This document shows positions 1 to 10,583 of a stretch of DNA of 64,000 nucleotides, piece by piece. Location of the stretch: assembly GCA_903877645.1 (NCBI GenBank), contig CAIRES010000073.1:154351-218350 (forward strand). Direction: 5' to 3'. The position numbers were made by a program, and so were the translations under genes. The notes below the pieces were generated by a model. It was given only the letters and a program-made list of their open reading frames with translations, was not told where the DNA came from and ran no database searches. Source of the stretch: an uncultured Bacteroidota bacterium. GTDB taxonomy: Bacteria > Bacteroidota > Bacteroidia > Chitinophagales > Chitinophagaceae. How positions within the stretch are numbered: position 1 is the stretch's first letter; the number at the start of each line of letters is the position of its first letter.

Positions 1-3000
1 CTGGAGTATATGCTTAATGGTAACACGCTCGATATAGCTTTGCCTGGAAGTTTCCTCAACAGAAGTGCCAGCGCATACCCGGTAATTATTGATCCGTTGG
101 TTTCTATAGCTACCACAGTTGCAGCAACCGGTTCGTCTTACAGCTCCGGTTGGACAGTTGGTTGTGTATACAATAACCCCGCTACAGTACCTGCACGGGT
201 TACGGTTACAGATGTTCAGTTCTCTTTTCAGTATGTCACCAGCGGTGGCGCATTACTCAATAACGGCGCGTTCGATTTTAAACTCGGCACCTGCCGCAGT
301 CCTGCACCTACTTCTCTTTACTGGAATTGCAACAGCGCGCTTACGGGTACATGTACAGGTACTGCTGCCTCTATATTTCCGTCTTTATCGGGTTGTATGC
401 CAGCCCCCGAGTGTGCCTCGTACGACATGAACGTAACAATGGACTTCTACCAAAACTACCTGTCCGATCCGCCATGCAGCAATCTTTATATCACCGCAGG
501 CACACCGCTTACCGTCACCGTGTTTGGCAACACTATAGAAGCAAGTTCTGTTACTGCCAGCGCCACTAGCATCTGCCAGGGACAATCGTCTACATTAACC
601 GCAACATCGCAATATGGCGTTGCTCCTTACTCGTACACATGGACTCCCGGTTCACTCTCCGGGGCTTCAGTTGCCGTAACCCCTTCGGCAACTACTACTT
701 ACACACTTACATCCACTGATGCGTGTGGCGGAGTAGCAACTGCGTTCAAAACGATCAATGTAAACCCGGTATCGCCCATCACAGGCAGTACTACTATATG
801 TGCAGGTGCATCAACTGTATTGTCAGATGCCACAAGTGGCACCTGGACAAGTGGCAATACTGCTGTTGCCACAATCGGGGCTACCACTGGTTCGGTCAAT
901 GCCATCGCTGTTGGTACTGCACCTGTTACTTTCACCAGCGGCACTGGCTGCACCACCACCACTACAGTTACGGTGCTTCCTTCGGTCGCGCCCATTACCG
1001 GTAGCAGGGGATTGTGCATAGGGGGCAGTAGTACACTTGCTGATACTACTGCGGGTGGTACATGGAGCAGCAGCGCAATTACAATAGCTACTGTTGGTGC
1101 GTCAACAGGCATAGTGAATGGCCTGGCTGCGGGTACTGCGGTGATCACCTATGGTATGACAGGTGTAGGCTGCGCAGTTACGACTACAGTAACTGTTAAT
1201 ACGCTCGCACCAATATCAGGCTCGGGTGTTGTATGTGTCGGCGGCAATACTACACTCACTGATCCTTCAGCGGGAACGGGTGGCGTGTGGACAAGCGGGA
1301 GCACAGGTGTGGCAGCAGTCGGTAGTACATCGGGTATAGTTACAGGTGCCTCTGCGGGCACAGCAGCCATTACTTATGCTACATCATCCGGCTGCACTGC
1401 AAGTACCACAGTAACGGTAAGTGCGCCAACGCCCATTACCGGCAGTTCCACAGTTTGCCAGGGCAGTTCTACAACATTAAGTAATAGTACACCGGGAGGC
1501 ATATGGTCAAGCGGAAGCACTGCGTTGGCTACTATCGGGGCTTCATCAGGCCTGTTGGCTGGTGTGGCTGCAGGCACAGTAACAATCTCTTACGCTGCGC
1601 CCACCGGTTGCACAATGACCTCCTCAATGGTAGTGAATCCAATATTTGCCATTGCGGGCTCATCGAATATTTGTGTCGGTGGGTCTTCCGTTTTGAGTGA
1701 TGCTGCCACCGGCGGTAGCTGGAGCAGCAGCGCGCCGGCCGTAGCTGCTATAGGTTCATTCTCAGGCATGATTTCCGGTATGTCTCCCGGCGCATCTTTG
1801 ATCACCTATACCACATTCGGCGGTGGCTGCACTGCTACTATTACGGTGAGCGTAAATACACCAACCCCTATACTTGGTGCTTCCGGCGTATGCCAGGGAA
1901 ACACAACGACATTAAGTAATGCAACATCCGGCGGATCATGGACGACCAGCGATGCCACTATTGCCACAGTAGCCGGTAGCTCAGGTATTATGAGCGGCGT
2001 AGCCGGGGGCACTGCCACCATAAGTTATACTACAGCAGGTGCATGTGTTGCTACAACATCGGTGACCGTTAACCCCATCACCGCTATAGCAGGTGTAGCT
2101 GCGCTTTGCTCTGGCAATACTACTACGCTCACAGATGCTACGCCCGGTGGTGCCTGGAGCAGTACCGCAACAACAACTGCCACTGTCGATGGCACTACAG
2201 GTATACTTACCGCTATAGCAGGTGGTACTTCGTTAATAGATTATACAACTGCCGCGGGTTGTGTGGCTAATGTTACTGTAACAGTAAACGCATCCCCCGC
2301 GCTCATAGCAGGCAGTACATTAGTATGTGGTACTACCACACTCACTAATTCAGTATCCGGTGGTAGTTGGGCCAGCAGTAATACATCCATTGCTACGGTG
2401 GGCGCATCCTCAGGGCTGGTTGCTGCAGTCGCTGCAGGTGTGGTTACGATCAGTTATACTATGCCGGGAGGCTGTAGTGTTAATACTGTTGTAACTATTG
2501 ATCCGCTTTCAGGCATCACCGGCACTCCAAATGCCTGCATGGGCAGCGCATCTGCGCTGGGTTATCCGGCCACAGGTGGTGCATGGAGCAGCCTTAGTAC
2601 AGCAATAGCAACAGTTAATCCGTCTACCGGCCTCGTGACAGGTGTATCAGCAGGCACGGCTACTATAAAATACACCACAGTGTCGGGCTGCTTTGCCACG
2701 ACTGCTTTCACGGTATATCCTTCTGCTCCTGTCGCAGGTACACCTGTCGTTTGTCAGGGTAGCAGCACTACATTGACAAATGTCGTAACCGGTGGCTCAT
2801 GGTCCAGTAGCGATGCCGCTATTGCACCGGTAAGCGCGGCAGGTGTTGTTTCGGGTACTTTGCCTGGCACAGCTACGATCACCTATCTCACAGGCCTCGG
2901 CTGTTCTGCATCAACTATAGTAACTGTAAATCCATTACAACCAATAACAGGTATTGCCGCAATGTGCGAAGGCAATAACACAACATTAAGTGATGCTACT

Positions 3001-5787
3001 ATCGGCGGTACGTGGAGTAGCGGTGCAACGACTATTGCCACTGTCGGCACAACTGGCATTGTCAATGGCATTACAGCAGGTCATAGCATTATCAGTTATA
3101 CAACTATTGAAGGTTGTTTTGCAACAACTATATCCACAGTGAACGCCATGCCTGCTGCAATAGCAGGTTCCGGCACGGTTTGCCAGGCAAGCAACATCAC
3201 ACTCACCAACTCATTGGCCGGCGGATCATGGAACAGTAGTGATCCATCAACCGCACCGATTACAGGTGCAGGTATAGTATCCGGCATTTTACCAGGTACA
3301 GCCACCATTACTTATGCTACTCCCGCAGGGTGTTCAGTAAATACGGTTGTAACTGTAAATCCGTCCACCGTTACTGCTGGTGTTCCTTCTATTTGTCAGG
3401 GCTCGGCCACTACTTTAAGCAATGCTACCACCGGTGGCACATGGAGCAGTTTGGGTACGGGTGTTGCTACTGTTGGTTCAGCAACGGGCCTGGTGGCCGG
3501 CATCTCAGCCGGGACTGCTATAATAAGGTATCTTACTGCTGATGGCTGCGCGACAGATTTCAGTGAAACCATCACCCCCCTTCCTTCGGCGATAGGGGGC
3601 ATCGCTAAAGTGTGTGAGGGAAGCTCCACCACGCTCACAAACACATTACCAGGCGGCACGTGGACAAGCAACAATACTGCTATAGCTACTATTGTAGCTA
3701 CGTCGGGCAGTGCATCAGGCATCTCCGCTGGTTTGGATACGGTTATTTATACTTCTGCATATGGCTGCGTCGCCGGTATCGTTGTAACAGTGAGCCCACT
3801 GCCAGCGGCCATAACTGGTATCACCTCTGTTTGCTCAGGGAACACAACTACGTTAAGCGATGCGACTACAGGCGGTACATGGAGCAGCAGTGCTACTGCT
3901 ACAGCCCCGGTTGGCGCTACAACAGGTGTCGTGAGCGGTTTGCTTGCCGGATCAGCTATTATATCATTTATCACAGCAGATGGCTGTATTGCCAATGCCG
4001 TAGTGACTGTCAATCCATTGCCATCAGCTATTGGCGGAACGACCGTATTATGCCAGGGCACTACCACTACACTTTCGAATACATTTACAGGTGGATCTTG
4101 GAGTAGCTCCGATGTAACTATCGGTTCTATAGATGCTTCCTCAGGCTTATCAACGGGTGTGGCAGCGGGTGTTACTACTATCAGCTATATCACTTCATCC
4201 GGCTGCTATGCGGTAACGGATGTTACCGTAAATCCAACTCCCGTTATCAGTAGCTACCATGCCGATAATTCGACTACCTGCACAACCAACGACGGCGCGA
4301 TCACACTGGAAGGACTCACCGCAGGCGCAGCTTATACGGTAAATTATTATTATCGTACTACTTTAGTTTCGCTTTTTAGTTTCGCAAATAGTTCCGGCGA
4401 AGTAGTGATAACAGGTCTTTCGGTTGGGTCTTACAGTAATATCAGTGTGGTTTCAGCGCTTGGTTGTACTTCTGCAATCATCGCCGGGCCGATTTTAATT
4501 GGATTGCCTGTTTCTCCCGACGCACCCATTGTTACCAATAATTCACCACTTTGCAACGGCAGCACTTTGAACCTGTTTGCTATGGACGCCACAGCAGGGG
4601 TTACTTACTCCTGGAGTGGGCCGGCGGGCTTTACCTCTACGCTTCAAAATCCGGTGCTTAATCCATCTGTACTCTCCGAAGCAGGCACCTATTCGGTCAC
4701 TGCTACTAAGCTGGGTTGTGAATCTGCTACTGCTACTACCAATGTGGTCATCCATCCTATACCACAGATAGGGGGTATTTCTTTTACCAACCCTACTACC
4801 TGCCAGGGCACAGATGGTACGATCACACTCAGTGGTCTGTTGCCGGGTGTATCTTATTCTGTAGAGTATACTTTTAATGCCTCACCTGTATCAGTGGTTG
4901 TTATTGCTGATGCATCTGGCGATGTGGTTATTGGTGGCATCGCTTCCGGCGATTATGGCTCGTTCAGCGTTAGCTCATTTACCTGCCTGTCGAATACGGT
5001 AGGTCCTGTTGCACTGAATGATCCTGCATTGCCTTCCGTACCAGTGGTAGGCAGCAATCACCCGGTATGCCTGGGCCAGGCGTTGAAGTTAAATGCATCG
5101 GATGCAACGAATGGCCTCATCTACCAGTGGGTAGGCCCTAATGGTTTTACCTCTGATGCGCAGGATCCTGTAATAGATAACATCACTTATGCAGATTCTG
5201 GTGTGTATACATTAACGGTAAGGCATCTCAACTGTCCGGCTACCGCTTCTGAATCTATTGTTGTTGATCCCGCAGTTATATTGAAGAATGTAACCGCTGA
5301 TCAGAAGATACCTGTTGGCAGCAGCATTCAACTCAATGCCGATGGCGCTGAATTCTATCTCTGGTCGCCAAGCGACGGCACATTAAGCGACGATAACATC
5401 AATAACCCTGTTGCCACTCCGCCTCAAACAGAAACATACATCCTGAGAGGTACTAACCAATGGGGTTGTGCTGATTCTGCAACGGTAGTGATCACTGTCG
5501 ATGATGATATTACAGAGATCGTACCTAGTGCTTTCTCTCCTGATGGAGATGGGCATAATGATATATTCAGGATAGGTAATGTGAAGTATGATAAGCTCGT
5601 TGAGTTCAATGTATACAATCGTTGGGGGCAGCTCATTTACCACAACACTACTGACGTGACCAAGGGATGGGATGGTACTTTCAATGGTGTGCCCCAGGAT
5701 ATAGGCGTATATTCGTATGGCATCATCCTCGCCGATCCTTCCGGCAAAAATAAAGTGATCAAAGGTACTGTAACGCTGATCAGGTAA
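1..5787 (+). CDS. Giant Ig-like repeat surface protein with type B T9SS (gliding motility-type) C-terminal domain, 5' partial
   Basis: The frame is open from base 1 (codons Leu-Glu-Tyr before the first Met at 10), so the true start lies outside the window. About 1,925 residues are visible. From roughly nt 770 to 4245 there are 16 tandem repeats of about 70-72 residues. Each has a Cys-x-Gly-(3)-Thr-Thr-Leu motif, then a Gly-Gly-x-Trp-Ser-Ser motif, then a Thr-Gly-x-Val-x-Gly-x-x-Ala-Gly-Thr segment and a second Cys, resembling BIG_2/Ig-like domains. Non-identical Ig/PKD-like modules follow (about 4246-5500). The last 90 residues carry the motif FSPDGDGHND and a NRWGQ segment typical of the CHU_C gliding-motility C-terminal domain used as a type B T9SS signal. 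Role is inferred as a secreted, cell-surface adhesin or structural filament. The repeats differ at the DNA level, so they are not a recent expansion. Confidence 0.9.
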   Translation: MEYMLNGNTLDIALPGSFLNRSASAYPVIIDPLVSIATTVAATGSSYSSGWTVGCVYNNPATVPARVTVTDVQFSFQYVTSGGALLNNGAFDFKLGTCRSPAPTSLYWNCNSALTGTCTGTAASIFPSLSGCMPAPECASYDMNVTMDFYQNYLSDPPCSNLYITAGTPLTVTVFGNTIEASSVTASATSICQGQSSTLTATSQYGVAPYSYTWTPGSLSGASVAVTPSATTTYTLTSTDACGGVATAFKTINVNPVSPITGSTTICAGASTVLSDATSGTWTSGNTAVATIGATTGSVNAIAVGTAPVTFTSGTGCTTTTTVTVLPSVAPITGSRGLCIGGSSTLADTTAGGTWSSSAITIATVGASTGIVNGLAAGTAVITYGMTGVGCAVTTTVTVNTLAPISGSGVVCVGGNTTLTDPSAGTGGVWTSGSTGVAAVGSTSGIVTGASAGTAAITYATSSGCTASTTVTVSAPTPITGSSTVCQGSSTTLSNSTPGGIWSSGSTALATIGASSGLLAGVAAGTVTISYAAPTGCTMTSSMVVNPIFAIAGSSNICVGGSSVLSDAATGGSWSSSAPAVAAIGSFSGMISGMSPGASLITYTTFGGGCTATITVSVNTPTPILGASGVCQGNTTTLSNATSGGSWTTSDATIATVAGSSGIMSGVAGGTATISYTTAGACVATTSVTVNPITAIAGVAALCSGNTTTLTDATPGGAWSSTATTTATVDGTTGILTAIAGGTSLIDYTTAAGCVANVTVTVNASPALIAGSTLVCGTTTLTNSVSGGSWASSNTSIATVGASSGLVAAVAAGVVTISYTMPGGCSVNTVVTIDPLSGITGTPNACMGSASALGYPATGGAWSSLSTAIATVNPSTGLVTGVSAGTATIKYTTVSGCFATTAFTVYPSAPVAGTPVVCQGSSTTLTNVVTGGSWSSSDAAIAPVSAAGVVSGTLPGTATITYLTGLGCSASTIVTVNPLQPITGIAAMCEGNNTTLSDATIGGTWSSGATTIATVGTTGIVNGITAGHSIISYTTIEGCFATTISTVNAMPAAIAGSGTVCQASNITLTNSLAGGSWNSSDPSTAPITGAGIVSGILPGTATITYATPAGCSVNTVVTVNPSTVTAGVPSICQGSATTLSNATTGGTWSSLGTGVATVGSATGLVAGISAGTAIIRYLTADGCATDFSETITPLPSAIGGIAKVCEGSSTTLTNTLPGGTWTSNNTAIATIVATSGSASGISAGLDTVIYTSAYGCVAGIVVTVSPLPAAITGITSVCSGNTTTLSDATTGGTWSSSATATAPVGATTGVVSGLLAGSAIISFITADGCIANAVVTVNPLPSAIGGTTVLCQGTTTTLSNTFTGGSWSSSDVTIGSIDASSGLSTGVAAGVTTISYITSSGCYAVTDVTVNPTPVISSYHADNSTTCTTNDGAITLEGLTAGAAYTVNYYYRTTLVSLFSFANSSGEVVITGLSVGSYSNISVVSALGCTSAIIAGPILIGLPVSPDAPIVTNNSPLCNGSTLNLFAMDATAGVTYSWSGPAGFTSTLQNPVLNPSVLSEAGTYSVTATKLGCESATATTNVVIHPIPQIGGISFTNPTTCQGTDGTITLSGLLPGVSYSVEYTFNASPVSVVVIADASGDVVIGGIASGDYGSFSVSSFTCLSNTVGPVALNDPALPSVPVVGSNHPVCLGQALKLNASDATNGLIYQWVGPNGFTSDAQDPVIDNITYADSGVYTLTVRHLNCPATASESIVVDPAVILKNVTADQKIPVGSSIQLNADGAEFYLWSPSDGTLSDDNINNPVATPPQTETYILRGTNQWGCADSATVVITVDDDITEIVPSAFSPDGDGHNDIFRIGNVKYDKLVEFNVYNRWGQLIYHNTTDVTKGWDGTFNGVPQDIGVYSYGIILADPSGKNKVIKGTVTLIR

Positions 5788-5810
5788 CTTGCTTAGACTG
5801 GAACTATAAA

Positions 5811-5845
5811 AGTAAAACGCCCCATATCGGGGCGTTTTACTTTTT
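5811..5845. terminator. Bidirectional intrinsic terminator
   Basis: A perfect 13-bp stem (5811-5823 with 5829-5841, loop ATATC) is followed by T residues on the plus strand and by A residues on the other side (T on the minus strand). It lies between the convergent surface-protein gene and pgk, so it can stop transcription from both sides. Confidence 0.9.
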
Positions 5846-7055
5846 AATCTTTTATAGCCGCTATCCCGGGCAATTCCTTACCCTCAAAATACTCCAGCAT
5901 TGCCCCGCCCCCGGTCGATACATAACTTACCTTATCTGCCAGGTGAAATTTATTCACGGCAGCAACACTATCGCCGCCACCTACAAGGGAGTAAGCACCA
6001 TTCTTAGTTGCCTCGGCTACTGCCAGCGCTATGGCCTTTGTGCCATGCTGAAATTTATCCATTTCAAACACCCCCATAGGGCCATTCCAAAGTATGGTCT
6101 TGGACGTACTGATGATCTTTTTGAATTGTTCGATGGCCATATTGCTGATGTCCAGTCCCATCCAGCCTGCGGGTATCTCGTTGCTCAGCGCCGAAGAAGT
6201 ATCTGCATCAGCCGCGAAACGGTCAGCTATGATGCTGTCGGATGGCAGGTGTATACAGACACCTTTCTCGGCAGCTTTCTTCATTAGGTCCAGCGCCATA
6301 TCCATGCGGTCGTCTTCACACAGGGAATTGCCTATTTGGCCGCCCTCTGCTTTGAAGAAAGTATAAGCCATGCCGCCACCTATGATGATGTCGGTAGCCC
6401 TGTCCAGCAGGTTTTCAATGATCATTATTTTATCATACACCTTAGCGCCGCCAATGATCGCGGTAAAAGGTTTTTTGCTGTTGTGGAGTACATTCTCTGC
6501 CGCGTTCACTTCGCTTTCCATCAACAGGCCAAACATCCTTTTATCTTTAGCAAAGAATTGGGCGATCACAGCTGTAGAGGCATGTGCCCTGTGCGCTGTG
6601 CCAAAAGCATCATTTACATAAATATCTCCGAGCTTAGATAGCTTTTCTGCAAAAGCCTTGTCACCCTTTTCTTCTTCTTTATAATAGCGGAGGTTCTCCA
6701 GCAGCAACACCTGACCCGCTTGTAGCTTGGCAGCCTTATCTGCGGCATCTGCGCTAATACAATCGTCAGAAAAAATGACATTCTTGCCCAGGAGTTTAGA
6801 CAGGTGTGCAACAACAGGCTTTAGGGAGAAGTCAGCTAACGTCAGGTTGGGATTTTTCTCTATATCCTTTAGCGGGCGGCCCCAATGGCTCATTAGCACT
6901 ACGCTGCCACCATCAGCCAATACCTTATTGATAGTTGGCAACGCTGCCCTTATACGGGTATCATCAGTGATCTCGCCGTTCTTAATAGGCACATTAAAGT
7001 CAACGCGTATCAATGCGCGCTCATTTGCAAAATTGTGGGATGAAAATGTAGACAT
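5844..7055 (-). CDS. pgk: Phosphoglycerate kinase
   Basis: Glycolytic enzyme transferring phosphate from 1,3-bisphosphoglycerate to ADP in the cytoplasm. The N-terminal RVDFNVP substrate-binding motif, the SHWGRP motif, the GGAKV segment and the C-terminal GGGDS and STGGGA nucleotide-binding motifs are all present. I start at the ATG at 7055 (MSTFSS, 403 residues). The frame extends six codons further to a TTG at 7073, but family proteins begin near this ATG. The gene lies downstream of gapA on the same strand, with a hairpin between them, so the two glycolytic genes are neighbours but may be separate transcripts. Confidence 0.97.
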   Translation of the reverse strand: MSTFSSHNFANERALIRVDFNVPIKNGEITDDTRIRAALPTINKVLADGGSVVLMSHWGRPLKDIEKNPNLTLADFSLKPVVAHLSKLLGKNVIFSDDCISADAADKAAKLQAGQVLLLENLRYYKEEEKGDKAFAEKLSKLGDIYVNDAFGTAHRAHASTAVIAQFFAKDKRMFGLLMESEVNAAENVLHNSKKPFTAIIGGAKVYDKIMIIENLLDRATDIIIGGGMAYTFFKAEGGQIGNSLCEDDRMDMALDLMKKAAEKGVCIHLPSDSIIADRFAADADTSSALSNEIPAGWMGLDISNMAIEQFKKIISTSKTILWNGPMGVFEMDKFQHGTKAIALAVAEATKNGAYSLVGGGDSVAAVNKFHLADKVSYVSTGGGAMLEYFEGKELPGIAAIKD

Positions 7056-7085
7056 AATTATCGCTAGTTTCAATATTTGTGTAAA

Positions 7086-7121
7086 AATAATAAAACCTGC
7101 ATCGAAACAACGCAGGTTTTA
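7086..7121 (-). terminator. Intrinsic terminator after gapA
   Basis: A 10-bp perfect stem (7091-7100 with 7112-7121) followed on the minus strand by a T-rich run (7090 downwards). It sits 20 bp after the gapA stop and before pgk, so gapA transcripts probably end or attenuate here. Confidence 0.75.
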
Positions 7122-7141
7122 TCAAATAGATATTAATAAGC

Positions 7142-8155
7142 TTATTTGCTGATCAATCCTGCAAAATACTTCACAGTACGCACCAGTTGGCTTACATAGC
7201 TCATTTCGTTGTCGTACCAGCTTACGGTTTTCACCAGTTGGCTGTCGCCTACGGTCATTACCTTGGTTTGGGTGGCATCAAACAATGAGCCGAAAGAAGT
7301 GCCGATGATGTCGCTGCTTACTATTTCGTCAGTATTATAGCCGAAGCTTTCATTTGATGCTGCCTTCATAGCTGCATTGATCTCTTCAGCGGTAGTTTTC
7401 TTATTCAGGATCACAGTAAGCTCGGTGAGAGAGCCGGTAACTGTTGGTACGCGCTGTGCAGAACCATCCAGTTTACCCTTCAGCTCAGGGAGCACCAGGC
7501 CAATAGCCTTTGCAGCGCCTGTAGAGTTAGGTACGATGTTCTCAGCAGCGGCACGTGCGCGGCGAAGATCACCCTTAGGATGCGGAGCATCCAGTGTATT
7601 CTGGTCGTTAGTGTAAGCATGCACTGTCAACATAAGGCCGGTAGCAATGCCAAAAGAATCATTCAGTACCTTGGCCATAGGAGCCAGGCAGTTGGTAGTG
7701 CAAGAAGCACAACTGATCACAGTTTCGCTGCCATCAAGGATGTCGTGGTTCACATTGAACACCACGGTCTTCATTTCGCCGGTAGCAGGTGCAGAAATAA
7801 CTACACGCTTAGCGCCTGCCTTTATATGGCCTTCAGCCTTTTCTTTATCGGTAAAGAAGCCGGTACACTCCAGTACTACGTCTACATCATGCGCACCCCA
7901 TGGTATCTGTGATGGGTCTTTCTGTGCGTAAATAGCAATGCTGTGGCCATTGACAACGATCGAATTATCTGTATGTGTAACTTCCTGGCCGAAACGGCCC
8001 TGTGCGGTATCATACTTCAGCAGGTGTGCCAGTACGTTTGGCTTTGTCAGGTCATTGATAGCTACTACGTCAATTCCTTCCATGTTGTATATCTGGCGGA
8101 AAGCGAGACGGCCTATGCGGCCAAAGCCATTGATGGCTACTTTTACTTTACTCAT
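7142..8155 (-). CDS. gapA: Type I glyceraldehyde-3-phosphate dehydrogenase
   Basis: NAD-dependent glycolytic enzyme of 337 residues, the usual length. The N-terminal Rossmann motif INGFGRIGR is at residues 8-16. The catalytic Cys152 lies in SCASCTTNC, and the C-terminal WYDNE motif is present. The start ATG is supported by the family N terminus and by a TACCTTTG promoter element 40 nt upstream. It precedes pgk in the same direction. Confidence 0.98.
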   Translation of the reverse strand: MSKVKVAINGFGRIGRLAFRQIYNMEGIDVVAINDLTKPNVLAHLLKYDTAQGRFGQEVTHTDNSIVVNGHSIAIYAQKDPSQIPWGAHDVDVVLECTGFFTDKEKAEGHIKAGAKRVVISAPATGEMKTVVFNVNHDILDGSETVISCASCTTNCLAPMAKVLNDSFGIATGLMLTVHAYTNDQNTLDAPHPKGDLRRARAAAENIVPNSTGAAKAIGLVLPELKGKLDGSAQRVPTVTGSLTELTVILNKKTTAEEINAAMKAASNESFGYNTDEIVSSDIIGTSFGSLFDATQTKVMTVGDSQLVKTVSWYDNEMSYVSQLVRTVKYFAGLISK

Positions 8156-8194
8156 TTTATGAATTAATTAAAGAATGTTTTTTGAAATGTGGCG

Positions 8195-8202
8195 CAAAGG
8201 TA
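8195..8202 (-). promoter_or_regulatory. Bacteroidota -7 promoter element for gapA
   Basis: On the minus strand the sequence reads TACCTTTG, matching the Bacteroidota primary sigma factor -7 consensus TAnnTTTG. It is 39 nt before the gapA start codon. A TTTG lies 15 nt further upstream, which is shorter than the usual spacing of about 19, so only the -7 box is well supported. Confidence 0.6.
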
Positions 8203-8300
8203 AGCAAATTCAAAATTCAAACATAGAATTTACAATAAACATAATGAGTAAAGGTGTGTTAAAGCACGGCACAAAGAATAAATAATAAAATACAAAGTGA

Positions 8301-9335
8301 TCAATGTATGCCACGTGCATTCAGCGCCTGCTGGTAGATATGGGCATTTTTGATCTGCTCATCATAAGTAGATGCGAAATTTGAATAACCACTGAAATCT
8401 TCTTTTGCACAGAAGTACAGATAAGTAGTCTCGGGCGCTTGTAATACAGCATCGAGAGAGCCGGGCGATGGCGTACATATCGGTCCGGGCGGCAGCCCCT
8501 CATACATATAAGTGTTGTATGGGGAAGGGGTTTCCAGCATCGGCCCTGTAATGCGCCGTATAGTGAAGTCGCCGATGGCAAATTTCACCGTAGGGTCTGC
8601 CTGTAGTTTCATGCCTTTGTGTACCCTATTGATGTATACACTCGCGATCTTGGGCTTGTCGGCAGTCATATTGGTTTCTTCATCTACAATTGAGGCTATG
8701 ATGGTCGCCTTTACAGGTGTAAGCCCATGATCTTTAGCTTGTTGCCTCCGTTCATCGCTCCAGAATTTTGTGTAGTTCTTTTCTATTTTCCTGAAAGCCT
8801 TGTCGGCAGTAGTGTTCCAGAAGAAATCGTACGTATCAGGGAGCACGGCACACATAACTGTATTGCTGTCAAACCCGAATTGTGAAAGGTATTCGGGGTC
8901 GTGCAGCATCTGCTTCAAGGTAGCTGAATCAGCTTCAAGGTTGGTGCAGAGCAAGTGCACGAAGTCTTGCTGTGTGCGCAACTTACTGATGACGAGTTTC
9001 ACAGGTGTTTGCCGGCCTGCGTGCAGCATACGGATGATGTGGTAGGTGCTCATTCCGTTGCTGATCTTGTATTTGCCGGCATGGATATGCTCCGGCAGCT
9101 TGGCCATGCGAGCCAGCAGCCCGAAGGTACTCATATCAGATACGAAGCCCCCTTGCTCCAGCGATGCGCTTACTTGTTCGTAGCTTGCCCCGGTATGTAT
9201 ATACAAGTAGTCGCCCTGTGTATGCGAAATTATATTTGGCCCAAATACTTTATACGCAATGAATAACAAAAGCAAAATAAAAACGATGCTCACGTAAAAT
9301 AATCCACGCGACTTTTTCTTTTTGGGTGCAGCCAT
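8301..9335 (-). CDS. mltG: Endolytic murein transglycosylase MltG (YceG-like)
   Basis: Inner-membrane lytic transglycosylase that cuts nascent glycan strands and helps set peptidoglycan chain length. 344 residues: a basic N terminus, one membrane segment (about residues 12-29), then the periplasmic YceG domain. Visible motifs are SIVDEET (215-221), a YINRVHKGMKLQADPT stretch and EGLPPGPI. Glu220 is the likely catalytic residue by alignment from memory with the E. coli motif EKET. The gene is minus strand, 145 bp upstream of gapA, with no obvious functional link. Confidence 0.95.
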   Translation of the reverse strand: MAAPKKKKSRGLFYVSIVFILLLLFIAYKVFGPNIISHTQGDYLYIHTGASYEQVSASLEQGGFVSDMSTFGLLARMAKLPEHIHAGKYKISNGMSTYHIIRMLHAGRQTPVKLVISKLRTQQDFVHLLCTNLEADSATLKQMLHDPEYLSQFGFDSNTVMCAVLPDTYDFFWNTTADKAFRKIEKNYTKFWSDERRQQAKDHGLTPVKATIIASIVDEETNMTADKPKIASVYINRVHKGMKLQADPTVKFAIGDFTIRRITGPMLETPSPYNTYMYEGLPPGPICTPSPGSLDAVLQAPETTYLYFCAKEDFSGYSNFASTYDEQIKNAHIYQQALNARGIH

Positions 9336-9463
9336 GCCGCTAATTTAGGAAAGAACAAAAGAATTCCAATACAAGAGTTGTTAAAAGCAGTTTTGCCTGC
9401 AATGTGCATTAAACTTTGGCATGATTCTTTAGATCTATAAGCTATAATCAAAAGCACTAAACC

Positions 9464-9763
9464 ATGAAAAAGTTGAGAAGCGCATTAGTCATGCTGGGGT
9501 TATTCCTTTTTATAGGGTATAGCAGCAACGCCCAGGAACTGATCATCAAGGCACGGCCGCCCATGCCACGTATAGAGCGCCCTGCACCTCCTAGCCCACG
9601 CCATGTATGGGTGGGCGAAGAATGGGAGCCACGCGGCGGTACTTACGTATTTGCCGGTGGGCACTGGGTGGAGCCTCCACGCCCCGGTGTGGTATGGATA
9701 CCCGATCATTGGAAGCGCAGGCCACATGGCGAAGTATGGATACGCGGCCATTGGCGCAGATAG
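9464..9763 (+). CDS. Small secreted YXWGXW-type repeat protein
   Basis: 99 residues with an N-terminal signal peptide (residues 1-23, cleavage after SNA). The mature part is rich in Pro, Arg, Trp and Gly. It has four copies of a motif spaced about 17-20 residues: VWVGEEW, VFAGGHW, VWIPDHW and VWIRGHW. This pattern is that of YXWGXW (BcpO-related) small periplasmic or surface proteins, whose function is unknown. It is a single gene with its own downstream hairpin. Confidence 0.8.
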   Translation: MKKLRSALVMLGLFLFIGYSSNAQELIIKARPPMPRIERPAPPSPRHVWVGEEWEPRGGTYVFAGGHWVEPPRPGVVWIPDHWKRRPHGEVWIRGHWRR

Positions 9764-9784
9764 TCATTATGATACTTAATTAAG

Positions 9785-9811
9785 ATCCTCACAGATGTGG
9801 GGATTTTTTTT
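9785..9811 (+). terminator. Intrinsic terminator after the YXWGXW-type gene
   Basis: An 8-bp stem (ATCCTCAC with GTGGGGAT, one G-T wobble) with loop AGAT and a following run of eight T residues, 21 bp after the stop codon. Confidence 0.75.
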
Positions 9812-9863
9812 GTTATCTATTATTCACTACTTTTATATCAATACAGGCCCTCCATATAAATAA

Positions 9864-10583
9864 ATGAAGAAAATTGTAAAGAAACATCCGTTAGCCATCA
9901 GGTGGTTTCATTGGGTCAATTTCCCGGTGCTCACGGTTATGATCTGGAGCGGACTGCTTATTTATTGGGCCAACGATATTTATCGCCTGGGGTGGGGTGA
10001 TAAGACATTGCTTAAATTTTTTCCGCAGTCGGTATATGATGCCCTGCATGTGCCGTTCCATTTATCAACCGGTATGGCGTTCCACTTTTTCTTTATGTGG
10101 TTCTTCTTCATCAATGGTATACTCTATGTGCTATACACCATCTTCTCAGGTGAGTGGCGATACCTGTTGCCTGAGAAGAGTTCCTTCAAAGAAGCGTGGC
10201 AGGTGGTGCTGCACGACCTGCACCTGCGTAAGACAGCTCCACCACAGGTGAAGTATAATGCAGCGCAGCGTGTGGCTTATTCTGCTATCATAGTGATGGG
10301 TGCCGGGTCTATCATCACCGGCCTTGCTATTTACAAACCTGTTCAGCTCCACTGGCTGTGCGCGCTTTGTGGTGGTTACGAATTTGCACGCATCATACAC
10401 TTTGCCCTCACTATTGGTTATGTACTGTTCTTTATCCTTCATATAGTGCAGGTGATACTGGCCGGGTGGAACAACTTCCAGGCGATGGTGACGGGCTTTG
10501 AAGTGGAGCAAATAGTGGAGGTAGAAGAACCTGTACCAGTGCAACCCGAACCAATTGCGCCCATCGAAACTACCGAACCATGA
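9864..10583 (+). CDS. Cytochrome b (thiosulfate-reductase/b561-like) membrane subunit
   Basis: 239 residues with four or five membrane segments and His residues positioned as heme ligands: RWFHWVN near residue 17, the HVPFHLSTGMAFHFFF cluster near 65-80, and HFALTIGYVLFFILH near 175-190. The C-terminal tail is rich in Pro and Glu. It resembles the di-heme cytochrome b domain family that feeds quinol electrons to periplasmic oxidoreductases. The stop overlaps the next start in ATGA, so it is translationally coupled to the molybdopterin oxidoreductase and probably forms its membrane electron donor, as MsrQ does for MsrP. Confidence 0.85.
   Translation: MKKIVKKHPLAIRWFHWVNFPVLTVMIWSGLLIYWANDIYRLGWGDKTLLKFFPQSVYDALHVPFHLSTGMAFHFFFMWFFFINGILYVLYTIFSGEWRYLLPEKSSFKEAWQVVLHDLHLRKTAPPQVKYNAAQRVAYSAIIVMGAGSIITGLAIYKPVQLHWLCALCGGYEFARIIHFALTIGYVLFFILHIVQVILAGWNNFQAMVTGFEVEQIVEVEEPVPVQPEPIAPIETTEP

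Noticed and set aside
699..4067. Many minus-strand frames across the Ig-repeat gene.
   Set aside because: They recur with the repeat period and are Val/Pro-rich, as expected of antisense to Thr/Gly-rich repeats.
8670..8690. MltG motif reads VDEET where relatives often have VEKET or VEEET, suggesting loss of the catalytic Glu.
   Set aside because: The Asp falls on the first acidic position; the Glu before Thr (residue 220), which I align to the E. coli catalytic Glu from memory, is present.
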